Both the position numbers and the translations under genes were made by a program. A model generated the notes under the pieces. The model was not told the DNA's origin, did not search any database, and saw only the letters and a list, made by a program, of their open reading frames with translations. 32,974 bases of DNA from positions 14,071-47,044 of the forward strand of contig NWUY0300069069.1 in NCBI GenBank assembly GCA_004151065.3, written 5' to 3'. This DNA comes from Larix sibirica. Its lineage: Eukaryota; Streptophyta; Pinopsida; Pinales; Pinaceae. Shown in pieces: positions 1-10,510 of this stretch; positions within the stretch are counted from its first letter, which is position 1; every line of letters starts with the position of its first letter.

Positions 1-384
1 AAATTCTTTCATTGTGAGGTTTACATCATCTCTTTGGATCTTATGTGGGCATTTTCACAGTCTTTGCTAAAATAGTTTGATAAACTCAGCGCCCCTATCT
101 TGTACAAGATCACTCGCATGTTAAACCATACAATGATCACTGATATCCCTAACAAACAATTGAAGCACTGATGATGAAAAACATATCTAAAACTTTAATA
201 TTTTCTTAAAACTATGAACACTTCAAACCAATGACATAATGAGTTGATTTCACTATGTTAAATATCAACCACACATACATAACATAATTTTGATTGAAAT
301 GTAGGACAACATACATTTAGGTAGTGGTATCACACTGCGAGTTTTGAAAATTCTTCATTCTATGTTTAAGAGGAAACTGCAACT

Positions 385-845
385 CCATTAAGTTTCCCCA
401 TGCTCTTGTAGTGAGTCTCTCTTTCATTCATGATTCATTTGTTTGATATGATAATAATTTGTTTGACACATGCATTTACCTATGTTTGATGTATTTAGCC
501 TTTTTGAGTGAGAATGATGTAGGACCGAGTCCACTAAGTTTTCCCATCTCTTAAAGTCCATCAATTTGTCCCATCTCTCTTATAGTAAGTCTCACCTCTA
601 TTTCAATTTCATTTTTTAATATGCCATTGATTAATTTGGCACATGCATATACCTAGGCTTAATTTACATGGGATAGGATATTGGTTTTAATATGATATCA
701 AGTCTACTAGTGCCCCCCACCCCTCCAAGTGCCCCAAGTTCTCTCATCCATATAATACCAAATCTCTTCCCTATTTATATTTCAATTGTTTGATATTATA
801 TTAATTACTTTGGAATACACATATATGTAAGTTTGATGTATTTTA
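385..845. repeat. Diverged three-copy tandem repeat, about 160 bp per unit
   Basis: Three successive segments (about 385-500, 535-660, 705-845) share the same order of words: a TTTCCCATCTCTC-like start, a TTTCAATT/TTCATT stretch, a TTTGATAT-like core, an ACACATGCATTTACCTA-like block and a TTTGATGTATTT-like end. They are strongly diverged, so the duplication is old. No reading frame runs through them. The boundaries are approximate because they come from reading by eye. Confidence 0.5.
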
Positions 846-1700
846 CCTTGAATTTTGTATGACCTTGATAAAAGATTGAGTTTAGATGCGCTTGATATTC
901 CACTACCTATAAATAATATTTACAAGCTTAAATTGGAGAAAAAAACACATGCAATTTGTAAATGAATTTGGATATTCACTTTATCATACCAATTGTGATA
1001 TGCCACCATTAACTCATCATCTTGGGTTAGGGGTACTTCACTATGCTCAATATCTATTCTATGACAATTTAAATGTGTGAGATTGTTCAAAATGTAAAGA
1101 GTTGAAGATGAACCCTCAGGTTACAAACATTATACCATCATTTCAACAACTGGATTCATTGTGTATTTCAATCCTTATTATATTGTTTTTTTTTAATTTC
1201 ATTAATAAAATGTTTAAAATTTTCAAAATGAAGAGTTTGATGATAAACCTATTTATACCATTCCAATGCACCCTTCCACGATGTTAACATGAGAAAATAT
1301 TGCTAGAAAAGGATCTTGATAATAAAGTGTATGAAGAGTGGTTACGATAACCCCCATTATATTCTCACCTTCTCCCAAGCCACTTGGTGTTGGGAACAAT
1401 TCTAGTAAAAATGATTCCTCATACGTGGGGGATGAATACATTGATGTACAAGTTGCCATGTATTTTTTTTATCATGGGATATATATGCCATGGGGTCAAT
1501 GTTGGTTTATGTATTTGAACATGATGAGTTCGAGGACAATATCATGTTGTAAATACCTTACTTGAGAGGATGGAAAATTATGCTAGCATACATGCTTTTG
1601 TGTTTTGTCAGACATGTGTTTCTCAACACTATTGAGGTACCTAGACTCATTCAATTGGATTTATTTTTGCAATTAAGTATATAATATTACTTATATTAAA
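846..1700. other. AT-rich interval without a recognised gene
   Basis: Only short overlapping open frames are seen on both strands, the longest about 75 codons (1338-1565), and none has a recognisable motif. The right part could belong to the 5' side of the CACTA element that becomes recognisable near 1720, but I could not match any of it to Tnp2 or find a CACTA-type terminal inverted repeat. Confidence 0.4.
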
Positions 1701-1721
1701 GAGTGTTAGGAAACACTCAAT

Positions 1722-3160
1722 TTGGACATACTATCTAAATCCTTGTTCTGGCATTATACACTTGCATTGTTCACAATTAGAAAACTACTCAAACTTAAGG
1801 TTATTCCTAATGAAAATAATTTACTAGGAAGTTGCAAAGAGGAAAAACAATTCTTCAAAATGTTGGGTGTTGCGTACATATCATATCATTCTTATCTAAA
1901 TGATTGTATTCTTTATAGAGGCATATACTTGGAAAATAAGTAATGTCCTAAATTTGCATTGTTATTGAAAATTAAAATAAATCAAATGAATTAAACACGT
2001 ACCCTACAAACAATACTAAGGCACATGGCTATAATACTAAGGATTCAAAGGATGTTTTTGGGGTAATGAATTAGACAATTTTTAAGGGTGGCATGCCTCA
2101 CATAGAAGCAAGCCTAGATTTACGCGAATCCCAATTGATTCAATGGCCATGGAGCATATATTGGGAGACATGGTCAAAGAGATTCAAGGAGGAAATAAAG
2201 TTTAAAATTGAGAATACACATGGATGGAGTGAAACATTTTCCTTCCAAAACACTAGCTTTTCTAGTCGGAAATAGATATCATCAATAAGAACACTCCCCC
2301 ATAGTTATCCATGAAAAAATGAAGATCAAATATTGGCCCTCATACTTCTAATGAGAAAATAAGTCAAGATGATGGATGTATGCATGTTCCCCTTTATTGA
2401 AAAGGTACAAAAATCATGGGAAGGTGTAGAGGTATATGATTTACCAAGACCCTTTGAATGAACAATTGTTGTTTATGTTGTATGGGGATGTATGTTCATA
2501 CACCACACATGATCATCCCAGATTAGGAGTTTTCTTTCATAAGCATGCTAATTTGATTTAATCCCATTTGTTTCATTTACAAATGTAATTTTGGATCGTT
2601 TACCATGTTTTCCCTCATGTTATGTTTATCTTATAATGTTGTAGATCTAATACAAAAAGGGTATTATTCATCCAAATCTTGTCTACCCGTTATGAAGTCC
2701 TAATACTGTCATGACCTAAGAAAGTGCATTTTTTACCACTCAATTTTTTCCTCCTAGTTGATCATATTTATAAAATATTGGAAACCATATTCAATGGAAT
2801 AAAAGAGAGTTATTGCCCATTTGTAACAATGAAACCATTAGAATGGTTAAGGGCATGGAAAAGAGAAAGGAGAAGGAATCCAAATTATAAGGGTCCTACT
2901 TTTTTTTACCACTATAAGGACCAAATTCTAATAGGGATGAAAAAATATCCATATTCTATGACCTTTCATTGGGAACATCTCAAGATTGTCCATCTATGTG
3001 ACCTAGTGCACATATTAAAAAATGTTTCCTCTTCTTTGTGGAATAACATATTATTAAACAAAAGTGACACATTTGCATCCATGAGAGATCTCGTGGCTCA
3101 TAATTCTAAAAAACAGTATTGGCCCAAAAAAATGTACATTAAAAGGGATCCCTCATAGAC
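1722..3160 (+). pseudogene. Degenerate CACTA (En/Spm) Tnp2-type transposase
   Basis: This is a broken Tnp2-type transposase, the cut-and-paste enzyme of CACTA DNA transposons. Pieces occur in family order on the plus strand. At 1722-1943 the frame contains a PNENNLLGSCKEEKQF stretch followed by NDCILYRGIYLENK, like the NNLP-SYYEAKK and ND-C-LYRKEY-CPKC zinc-binding region of Tnp2. At about 2390-2450 it reads IEKVQKSWEGVEVYD, like the PLIEEL-LW-GVEAYD block. At 2724-3158 it reads LVDHIYKI, then an Arg-rich segment, then HWEHLKIVHLCDLVHILKNV and SLW, like the D-MHIEKNV block. The frame changes at least twice (1722 and 2724 share one frame, 2396 uses another) and stops interrupt it, so it cannot make a transposase. 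From memory, family members carry Glu in MHIEKN where this copy has Leu. The 2093-2275 open frame lies inside the element but I could not align it. Family assignment is firm; limits are approximate and no terminal repeats were found. Confidence 0.82.
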
Positions 3161-3260
3161 ATTCAAAGAACATGATGTCCCATGAACTTAAAAAAGATAT
3201 TTCACTTTAACAAAGAAGTTAATATTGGAGGTGAGGACACCAAACACACACTACACATAT

Positions 3261-3300
3261 ATAGATACACACACACACATGTATGTATGTATGTGTATAT
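3261..3300. repeat. CA / GTAT microsatellite
   Basis: An alternating (CA)n tract runs into three or four ATGT/GTAT repeats. It lies at the 3' side of the neighbouring minus-strand SINE and may include or obscure its tail. Confidence 0.8.
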
Positions 3301-3480
3301 ACTTTGAAGTATAGTTTGTGGGATTCCTCCTTCTTCCCCTTATTTTTGAATGGTGGACAATAGTAACTTCCAAGCACATTATCAACTAGTAACCCATTAG
3401 GAATCTATCCCATGACCTCTCGACGATTACACATTCATAGCATTTGGGATTTGTCCAAATGAGCTAACTCATTGGGACAT
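3300..3480 (-). mobile_element. tRNA-derived SINE with A and B box
   Basis: Read on the minus strand, this segment begins like a tRNA gene. An A-box-like TTAGCTCATTTGG lies at about 3455-3467, and a T-arm/B-box-like GTCATGGGATAGATTCC lies near 3400-3416, about 45 bases downstream. These are the two internal RNA polymerase III promoter boxes. The tRNA-like head is followed by about 100 bases of unrelated body ending in a purine-rich AAGGGGAAGAAGGAGG stretch, the usual layout of a plant SINE. The B box has lost the canonical TTCGA core (TAGA instead), so it is probably inactive. Flanking target duplications are unclear because both sides are microsatellite-like. Confidence 0.55.
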
Positions 3481-3489
3481 ACATGGCAT

Positions 3490-5350
3490 ACATACATCCA
3501 TACATATATATAATATACGGGTCAAATGAAGCAATGCTTAACAATTGAAGGTCAATTGTTGGGCCTAAAATCTCTTGGTGTGTGTATGTGTGAACACACT
3601 CAAATATTTTTGCTTGTGTACCCTATAGAAGTTATGTGTATGTACCTACATACAAGCATACATGTGCACACACACACACACACATCCTTCCATCCTTCCA
3701 AACTGCCCAACATGAGGAAGAATAAGAGTAGTGTATAAGTCGCATGTAGTCTCATACGAGCAAATCCTTTGTGCGTGTCTTAACTCTTACGTGGAGAATG
3801 CACGTAATACATGATTCTAATTAACTATGTTCTTCAACCATGTTTATGTTATAAAACACTGATCCAAAATGAATGTGAGATTGAACACTTACCTTAATGA
3901 CCTCACAACTTTCAACATTCTTAGAACTATATATGAGCAATATTTCCCTCCATTCGTGGCTATGACGCTTGGTAGACCCCAACTATGTCCTAGGAATTGT
4001 AATGATTGCTATATATTCAAATTGAAGATGATCCTCCTGAGGTTGTTGGGAGTCCATGGAAGTTGATATGAGAGGAAGAAGGAATGTTTCCTCCTCATCC
4101 TTTACTTCATATGTGATGTTATGATTCCCTTTCTTCTTTTCACATGATCACAACCCCTTGAATTAAAATTGTACATCTTTCAAGAAAGAAATTAACAACC
4201 AATTGTTTCATGTGCTTCTTATCCTTACAATGTATTTTTGAGTCGCTAAGACCAATTTAAGGACTTCTACCATAACCAAGACCACTAACAACATATTTAG
4301 TTTGACATTGATATCGAAACATAAGGGAAAGACCAGAGCACTATTCTATGAATAAACTTTGTAAATCACACTAGTTGTTGTGTGACATAGCTATATATTT
4401 AAAGGTTTTTATAATTGAAACCTAGAAAAAAAACCATTATGAGTTGCATCCTTACAACTATTCACAATTATGATTGCCCAACATCAAACTTGTAAATTTT
4501 CTTTGATCCCTAAAGAAATATACATTTGTAAGTTTTGAAAAGATAATGACTTTACTAGAGTTTTCAATATGATTTCTCGCACCATCCTAAAACCTATGAA
4601 TTCATCCCAAATAGGATTTTGTCCAAGTTGCTTATGGGAGCCAAACACCTTCTTTCATCATCGACATAACAAAAGAAGAAAACGAAAATGTGTGTGAGAG
4701 CGAACTTGTAATAACACCACTCCCCCCTACACTTTACCATAACTGTCACTCAACCCATTGGGTTCTTGAGTAGCAACATTGTTTCTATTTGTTGGTTCTA
4801 ATTGTAGATGCAACTCCCTTATAGATACCCAACTTTTGATTTGTAGATTACATCATGCATCATTTTATCCAAGAAGCCATATTTCATCAGTAATTGCCAT
4901 TGCAAAGAAATTGAGAAAAATGAAAATATCCCTAGGCCTACACAGAGTTCAAGAAAGGGATAGATAGATTAGAACAATTTGTGTGGAAATCATGCATGTA
5001 TCCACTTATCAAAACCAAAATCGTGTAGGTATCATCATTCATTGATGTAGATAGAAAGAACATTGATTTTTTTTTATAAGGTTCGGGATTATATTATACT
5101 ATTAAAGAGAGAAAACAATAGATAACAGAGTTTAGGAATCTTTGAGCAAAAAGAGACTGACTGTCAAAGATGTTCCAAGCAACCAAATACTGAAAATATC
5201 TATGAGACATGTCTGAGCTATTGTCTAACCACTAATACTGAAGGTATCCGCAATATGATCCCCCATGAGCTGGGGGTTATGACCCACTAAAATCAATATG
5301 TAAAGAACCCCGATCATATTAAAAAATATAGTGCTATCATGAAAACAAAA
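3490..5350. other. No recognised gene; one (CA)n microsatellite
   Basis: A (CA)n tract at 3666-3684 is followed by CATCCTTC repeats. Open frames are short (at most 70 codons), occur on both strands and show no domain. I could not identify any mobile element here, although it may contain the 3' part of the CACTA element that starts upstream. Confidence 0.4.
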
Positions 5351-5357
5351 ACAAATC

Positions 5358-6420
5358 CTAGTCATCATCAAAGATGGTAATGAGAGATGGAACAACACCT
5401 GGGCACTCTTTTTTGATTGTTCGCTTGACTGCCTCAGGACAACGACGAAAGATCAATTGCGTGGCTATTGGGTTGGCAGGAGGAGGCCGACTGAAGTGCT
5501 TTCTAGTGAGCTATCGAGCGAGCATATACAGTTTGGAATTGACCTGCCCATTGGTGGCTACCTGGTTGTGAGCAATGCGTTGCATCCTAATCTTGATGTT
5601 GTGGAGCCTGGTCGAGATGCACTGCATGTCCCTAGTTCCCTCCTACCTGCCTTCCTTGCATTCCTCAAGGGCCATGCTGAAGAGGGCCTTCATAGAACAA
5701 AAAATACCTAGGGTGCGGATGCGACGAGTCGACGAGTCTCTCTTGTGTGGGAAGACCCCGAGTCTTCAATCAAACCACCATAATCCTCCTCAAGCTCCTG
5801 TGTGTCGAGGCATTTAATATTCCTGCGAACCCTCCCTTCCATTTGGGCTACATATGCCTTATCCCGCTACCCTACCTTGTTTGCAAAGAATCCCTTTGCA
5901 TTCTCCATGTCCTTGAGGGCCCTAGGCATGTGAGTCCACCTGGGCTTGCTAGAGGTTTTCCTCATGGTTTTCTTCATGCAAACTATGCTTCCAGTGTCCC
6001 AACCAAGGGGCTAGACAAAATACCAGTGACCCCCCACACAGAAGCCGAAGCCGCCTGGCACTAGAACAAAGCTTGCCTCAAGGTTGGGATGACAGTTGGC
6101 CTTAGTGATGTGTCTGCAGGGGGAGTGTTAGCCAAAGCATTCCCAAAAAACATTCTCTCCTTACCATGGGCGGTTCTATCACAGTAAAGGATGGCATGAG
6201 TGGCCATGAATTCCCACACATAGTGACGAGCAAGGGGCACAACCAAATTCCGATTCGAAGTACAGATATGCACCTTCGCCTTAAATGGAAAATCATGAAT
6301 ATTACAACTATTTGTGAGTATGCTAAGAGACGACCTCCACTTGACAACGCACCTGCCACACAACATGTGGCATCCTCATTTGAGCTCATCATATTGGCTT
6401 GTATTGATAGCCCGATTACA
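5358..6420 (-). pseudogene. Decayed minus-strand coding sequence of unknown family
   Basis: The GC content rises well above the surroundings and several minus-strand stretches read like protein. At about 5985-5710 there is a charged segment with SSKPRWTHMPRALKDMENAK, then QMEGRVRRNIKCLDTQELEE and SHTRETRRLVASAP, broken by a stop after FFANKVG. Following a frame change, about 5680-5358 reads HNIKIRMQRIAHNQVATNGQ, then RRCPEAVKRTIKKECPG, and ends ITIFDDD-stop at 5358-5360. The 6366-6061 stretch is also open for 101 codons on this strand. Basic, coil-like segments and an acidic tail would fit an element-encoded gag-like or DNA-binding protein, but I recognise no catalytic motif and give no function. 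The plus-strand frames here (for example 5747-6064) look like shadows. Confidence 0.5.
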
Positions 6421-6499
6421 CCCATCGTGGGGAAGAAAGAACATTGATTATTAATGTTGAGCCTCACCTTTAATGTTGAGGGTGATTTGTAGTGATAGA

Positions 6500-7320
6500 G
6501 GGTCAAGAGATCAAGACAACATTAATGGTAGCATGCTTGGAAGTAAAATAAATTTCACAAATTGAGAAAGAATTTATGGAAACAACTTCTTGGAAATAAA
6601 ACAAAATTCATATTGTCACCACTTTACTTTTTTCTACATGAAGAACACTTGCCTTAACATATTTAGAAATAATGAGCAATTACAAGTCATACCCTCCTAC
6701 TATTTCTTAAAGGTAAAAATAATGTGTTATAGCAATCCTGGGTAATGTAATATTCAATGAACCCGAATTATTTTGGAGACTTTGCAAGGCCCTTCCCGGG
6801 GTTAAGAATTCTATAAGGTAGTATGGGATTTCCATATAGAGAATCCTTATTTCCATACATCTTCTCGACCTCTTCAAGTTCAGTTTCATTGGAAGGAAGG
6901 GATGTGGCGATGTAATATAATTGATTATAGACCTACAATTTCCTACAATATACCTTTCCTTAGAGGCTTGTTTTCCTTCGGTAATTAAAGAGAGATAGAA
7001 TCAAGTCTCTCGAGTTGCTGGAAAAAGGAAGGAAGATCTATATAAAGGAGCATTCATAGCATGTCTAGAATCATTTAGAGCATGCTTAGAACTATTTATG
7101 ACATGTACAACAAGATACCAATGATGATCATCCACAAGTAGCAGCTAATCATATAGATTGTAAGTATATATTAAAGAAGGTAGACCAATGTAATAAGGAA
7201 AGATGGAGTTTTTGAAAGTAGGCAAGGTTAGGCACTCTCCCCTTTAAGCGATAAGAATATCGTAATCCTTAGAATTAGTAGGTGGGGAGGAACCTTTCAA
7301 CTTTCTCTCCTTATCCCTTG
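6500..7320. other. Repeat-like interval with a possible short minus-strand coding relic
   Basis: Around 6740-6900 the minus strand reads ETELEEVEKMYGNKDS followed by GNPILPYRILNPGKGLAK before a stop. This looks protein-like but I cannot assign it. The remainder holds no frame above 60 codons. It may be the interior of an old retroelement; no LTR or primer-binding site was found here. Confidence 0.3.
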
Positions 7321-7323
7321 AGT

Positions 7324-7499
7324 TAGCTCCTACATTATAACCATATATCAAACACAAGCAACAAATATAAGCTACAATAAGTAGAGTCTTATGAGTTTTA
7401 GGAAATCTCCTTAACTCTTACATTATAACCATATATCAAACACAAGCAACAAATATAAGCTGCAATAAGTGGAGTCTTGTGATTTTTAGGAAATCTCCT
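7324..7499. repeat. Two-copy tandem duplication, 88-bp period
   Basis: The segment with CATTATAACCATATATCAAA and GGAAATCTCCTT is repeated head to tail with an exact 88-base offset (copy starts near 7324 and 7412). Only a few substitutions separate the copies, so the duplication is fairly recent compared with the surrounding decay. Confidence 0.9.
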
Positions 7500-7888
7500 T
7501 TCAGTACATCCCCATTTAAGGTTATTCCAATTTGACTTACCCCTTAACATATTTGGCTTACCCTGAACAATTACTAATTTTTTGTGCCGTGTTTGGAAAA
7601 GTTTTCAACCTAGTAATGGGCTTATTTAAAATTTCAAAAAAAGTTTTTTCGTTTGGAATTTTGAAGCGTTAAAAATTACAATGTCATACTTATTTTTAAA
7701 TGATTATTACCCTTATTGGCTTAATAATCATGACATTTTTTAAATAACTTTGACACATATATATGTTATCCTATTCTCATTATTCTTGATTCTTCTATTC
7801 AAAGTCAGTTGGATTCTCTTATGCAAGACACTAACAAGTGAAATTGGTAAAGCCAAGGTTCATGACCTTACATGTTTCTAATGATACG

Positions 7889-8175
7889 TTGACCAACATA
7901 TATTTCATGTAGGAAGGTCACTTGATTTGGAACATCACATCATATATGTTGACAAACATATATTTCACCTAGGAAGGTCACTTGATTTGGAAAATCACAT
8001 CATACACCTACTTGGCTTTTAGTTTTTAGATATACACTTCATTAGGAAGGTCACTCAATTTGGAATATCACATCATATATATTAACCAACATATATTTCA
8101 CTTAGGAAGGTCACTTGATTTGGAACATCACATCATACACTTACTTAGGTTATAGTTTTTAGATCTACACTTCAA
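7889..8175. repeat. 60-bp tandem repeat in a higher-order duplication
   Basis: A 60-base unit with CAACATATATTTCA, TAGGAAGGTCACTTGATTTG and ATCACATCATA occurs at about 7889 and 7949. It is followed by a spacer with AGTTTTTAGATATACACTTC. A partial unit and another full unit follow, then the same spacer again (AGTTTTTAGATCTACACTTC). The array therefore combines a monomer duplication with duplication of a longer block. Confidence 0.85.
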
Positions 8176-8399
8176 CTCAAGACAAGCATCTTAGACATTG
8201 CCATGCATAGGGCACGAGATATGGTAGGGTAATGTTTCCAATTTTAGTTTAAGAATATCCTTTGACATTGTGACTTTTTGATGTGCTGGTTAAGTTGAGA
8301 GCTTTATATGAAAATATGAATTTTAAGTTCCCAGCCTCAATGAGATAAAGTGGAAACGGTTCAAAATGATCTATATACTTATTTTACAAAAGCACATTA

Positions 8400-8640
8400 T
8401 TTGTTGCAAGGGAAAATGTCATGAAAATATCACCCTCTATTTTGTTGCAAGGGAAAATATCACACTATATTGTGCACGTGGAGGGTACAACCCCTTATAA
8501 GTGAAAATATCATACTATATGGTGCATGCAGAGGGAACAACTCCTTGTTATAAAGACTATCTTAAGGTTGGTCACTGTATTGTGCATTGTGCATGTAGAG
8601 GGAACAACCCTTTGTTGTAGAGGCTATCTTAAGGTTGTTC
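8400..8640. repeat. Diverged short repeats with TTGCAAGGGAAAAT and TTGTGCATG words
   Basis: The words GTTGCAAGGGAAAAT (8403, 8443), TATTGTGCA(C/T)GT and GAGGG(T/A)ACAAC, and TATCTTAAGGTTG recur two to four times. A related single copy sits at about 20848-20902 (TTGCAAGGGA, CATTGTGCATGCAACGGGTA), so this is a dispersed family and not only a local duplication. Confidence 0.65.
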
Positions 8641-8649
8641 ACTTATTTC

Positions 8650-9145
8650 AATTGACTGATACAATATCTTGAAGGAACACGTAAGGAATGTATATTCATA
8701 CTTGGTTTGCTCTTTTATTTAGGTTTTACTTTTGACCAACCTTTTAGTAAATGATGTTGGTGTCTTTCCTTTATAAGCCTAATTATCTCCTTATGAATTC
8801 TATTTAACTGCCTCACACCTTCATAATATGAAAACAAAGGTTAATGAGCCTATCCAAATGAATATCTTTAATGAATATTTTGAATAAGTATACCTAGAAT
8901 ACATGCATTACTATTCCTAGAGCTCTTCACCCCAATGGCCTTTTACATTGAATGTTTATGTGTTTGATTGGGTCACAACTCTTTTGAAACCAATTTCAAA
9001 TACATTGCTCACATGGATTGAAATTCATACTGAGATAACTTCACATGTTCACACCACAATAGACTAGGAATCAAACATCAATTCCCAAGGTTGGTCTATT
9101 TGTAACACTAGGTCTTCATCAATGAAACTATACCATAGCACACAT
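8650..9145. other. No recognised feature
   Basis: AT-rich sequence with no open frame of note on either strand, no tandem repeat and no element motif that I could see. Confidence 0.4.
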
Positions 9146-9151
9146 GTTTGT

Positions 9152-9269
9152 GGGATATTAAAAAATACTCCTAGAATTTCACTAGATATTGATAAATACC
9201 TACCAAAANTCATGGGATATTAAAGAATACCCCTAATTTCACTAGATATTGATAAATACCTACCAAAAT
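9152..9269. repeat. Two-copy tandem duplication (62 bp) containing an ambiguous base
   Basis: The block GGGATATTAAA to CCTACCAAAA is repeated with a 62-base offset (copies start near 9152 and 9214). The only undetermined base that I noticed in the window, N at 9209, lies at the junction between the copies. It may mark unresolved repeat copy number or allelic difference. Confidence 0.9.
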
Positions 9270-9281
9270 CCTCTTGTTGAG

Positions 9282-9440
9282 TCCCCCCCCCTATACATCT
9301 TTCCAATTAAAAAAACCCCATTTTTACTAGATACCCCATTTTATACCCCCCAATACCTATAAGCCCCCTATACCCTATGTCCCCCCAATGTCTACATTAT
9401 ATTTGAACTTATTTTAAAAAATTTAAAAACCCCCCTTCAT
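9282..9440. repeat. C-run-rich low-complexity tract
   Basis: At least seven runs of four to nine C occur within about 160 bases, separated by short AT-rich spacers. The complementary strand therefore has repeated G runs and could fold as a G-quadruplex. No gene is adjacent. Confidence 0.7.
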
Positions 9441-9743
9441 GAATGAACATGATAAGATGTTGGTCAACAAGATGAAGCCTTAGTAATTTGTAAATTATGT
9501 ACCTTGGTCAAGTTGAAAACGAAGAGTAGTTCATCTCCTGTTTCCGAATATGCAATAATATTAGAGGTAGATACAAGTACTTCTTTCATGATAGAGGAGG
9601 CTCATTAACCACTTTCTCTCATTTTGAAGATCAAATTTGCCTCGCTCTATTTATCATGGAATTATTTCTTCACATTCATCATCTCTTGATTAAGGAAGAC
9701 CAAAGGGCCCACGAGCCCCATCATATCACCTCTTTCTTTCAAC

Positions 9744-9958
9744 CATACATTGTGTTTCTATCCATAAACACTTGAATTATTTGGATAATTGACAGAGGCA
9801 AATGCCATTTTTCATTATACAAATCTTTGAGATAGTTCACACCCAAATGCACATACATTGTGTTTCTAGCCATAAACACTTGAATTATTTGGATAATTGA
9901 CAAAGGAAAATGCCATTTTTCATTATAGAAATCTCCGAGATAGTTCACATCCAAAATG
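9744..9958. repeat. Two-copy tandem duplication, 108-bp period
   Basis: CATACATTGTGTTTCTA, GCCATTTTTCATTATA and GAGATAGTTCACA recur with a 108-base offset (9744 and 9852). Because 108 is a multiple of three, the minus-strand open frame at 9739-10176 (145 codons) stays open through both copies and shows an internal duplication. I regard that frame as a by-product of the repeat because nothing in it resembles a known protein. Confidence 0.9.
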
Positions 9959-10443
9959 CACATCCCTATTAAGCACGATTGCAAAAATGCACATCCAATG
10001 CAATCTAGGGCCCCTTTGGAGGCCCAATTACCATATAATATGTAGTCTATTGAGATATCTGCACTTGATACAACCACCCAAGGCAATGTACTTATGAGTC
10101 CACCAACTCTTAGGCCCATTAGGCCCTTATTTGGGATCATGCAAGAGTGCACCACACGAGGGAAAGTTGAAACCATTAGATGATGATCTTCTTTTCCATA
10201 TCATTTGTTATTTTACACTTGTGGAGATGATAGTTGAGCCACTTTATGCTTTACATTTTCTCAACTATGAACATTCTAATTGGGCATCTGATTGTTTTGT
10301 ATCTTATTTTTGTTCACCTAGTTTTTCCATCTACTAGCTTATTTGAAGTTGCTTTAGGCACATCTATGGTACTTTGCAAAGATATATTTTTCAGAATCTC
10401 ATTAGCTAGTTTTGGTCTTTCAAATGACTAAAATAATGAACGA

Positions 10444-10510
10444 GATTTTGGTTGAATGGTTAAGTGGGGTAGTGTTATTCTTTGCAAGGTTTGAAGATCT
10501 AAAGTGACAT
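10444..10510 (+). other. tRNA-like pol III promoter (A and B box) inside R1
   Basis: TGGTTGAATGGTTAAGTGG (10449-10467) resembles the D-arm/A box of plant tRNA-Ser/Leu genes. GGTTTGAAGATCT (10488-10500) resembles a degenerate B box (consensus GGTTCGANNCC) about 30 bases downstream. There is no cloverleaf acceptor stem, so this is not a functional tRNA gene. It could be the head of a SINE. R2 keeps the A box (near 14109-14127) but diverges immediately after it. Confidence 0.45.

Noticed and set aside
1338-1565. 75-codon plus-strand frame upstream of the Tnp2 remnant as a possible CACTA ORF
   Set aside because: Overlaps an equally open minus-strand frame and has no alignment to Tnp2 or TnpA-like proteins that I could see.
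9739-10176. 145-codon minus-strand open frame with an internal duplicated protein segment
   Set aside because: It is open because the underlying 108-bp tandem duplication is a multiple of three. No motif, and the sequence elsewhere in the R family is not conserved as protein.
10444-10510. Functional tRNA-Ser or tRNA-Leu gene
   Set aside because: Only the A box and a degenerate B box are present; no acceptor stem or anticodon arm could be folded by eye.
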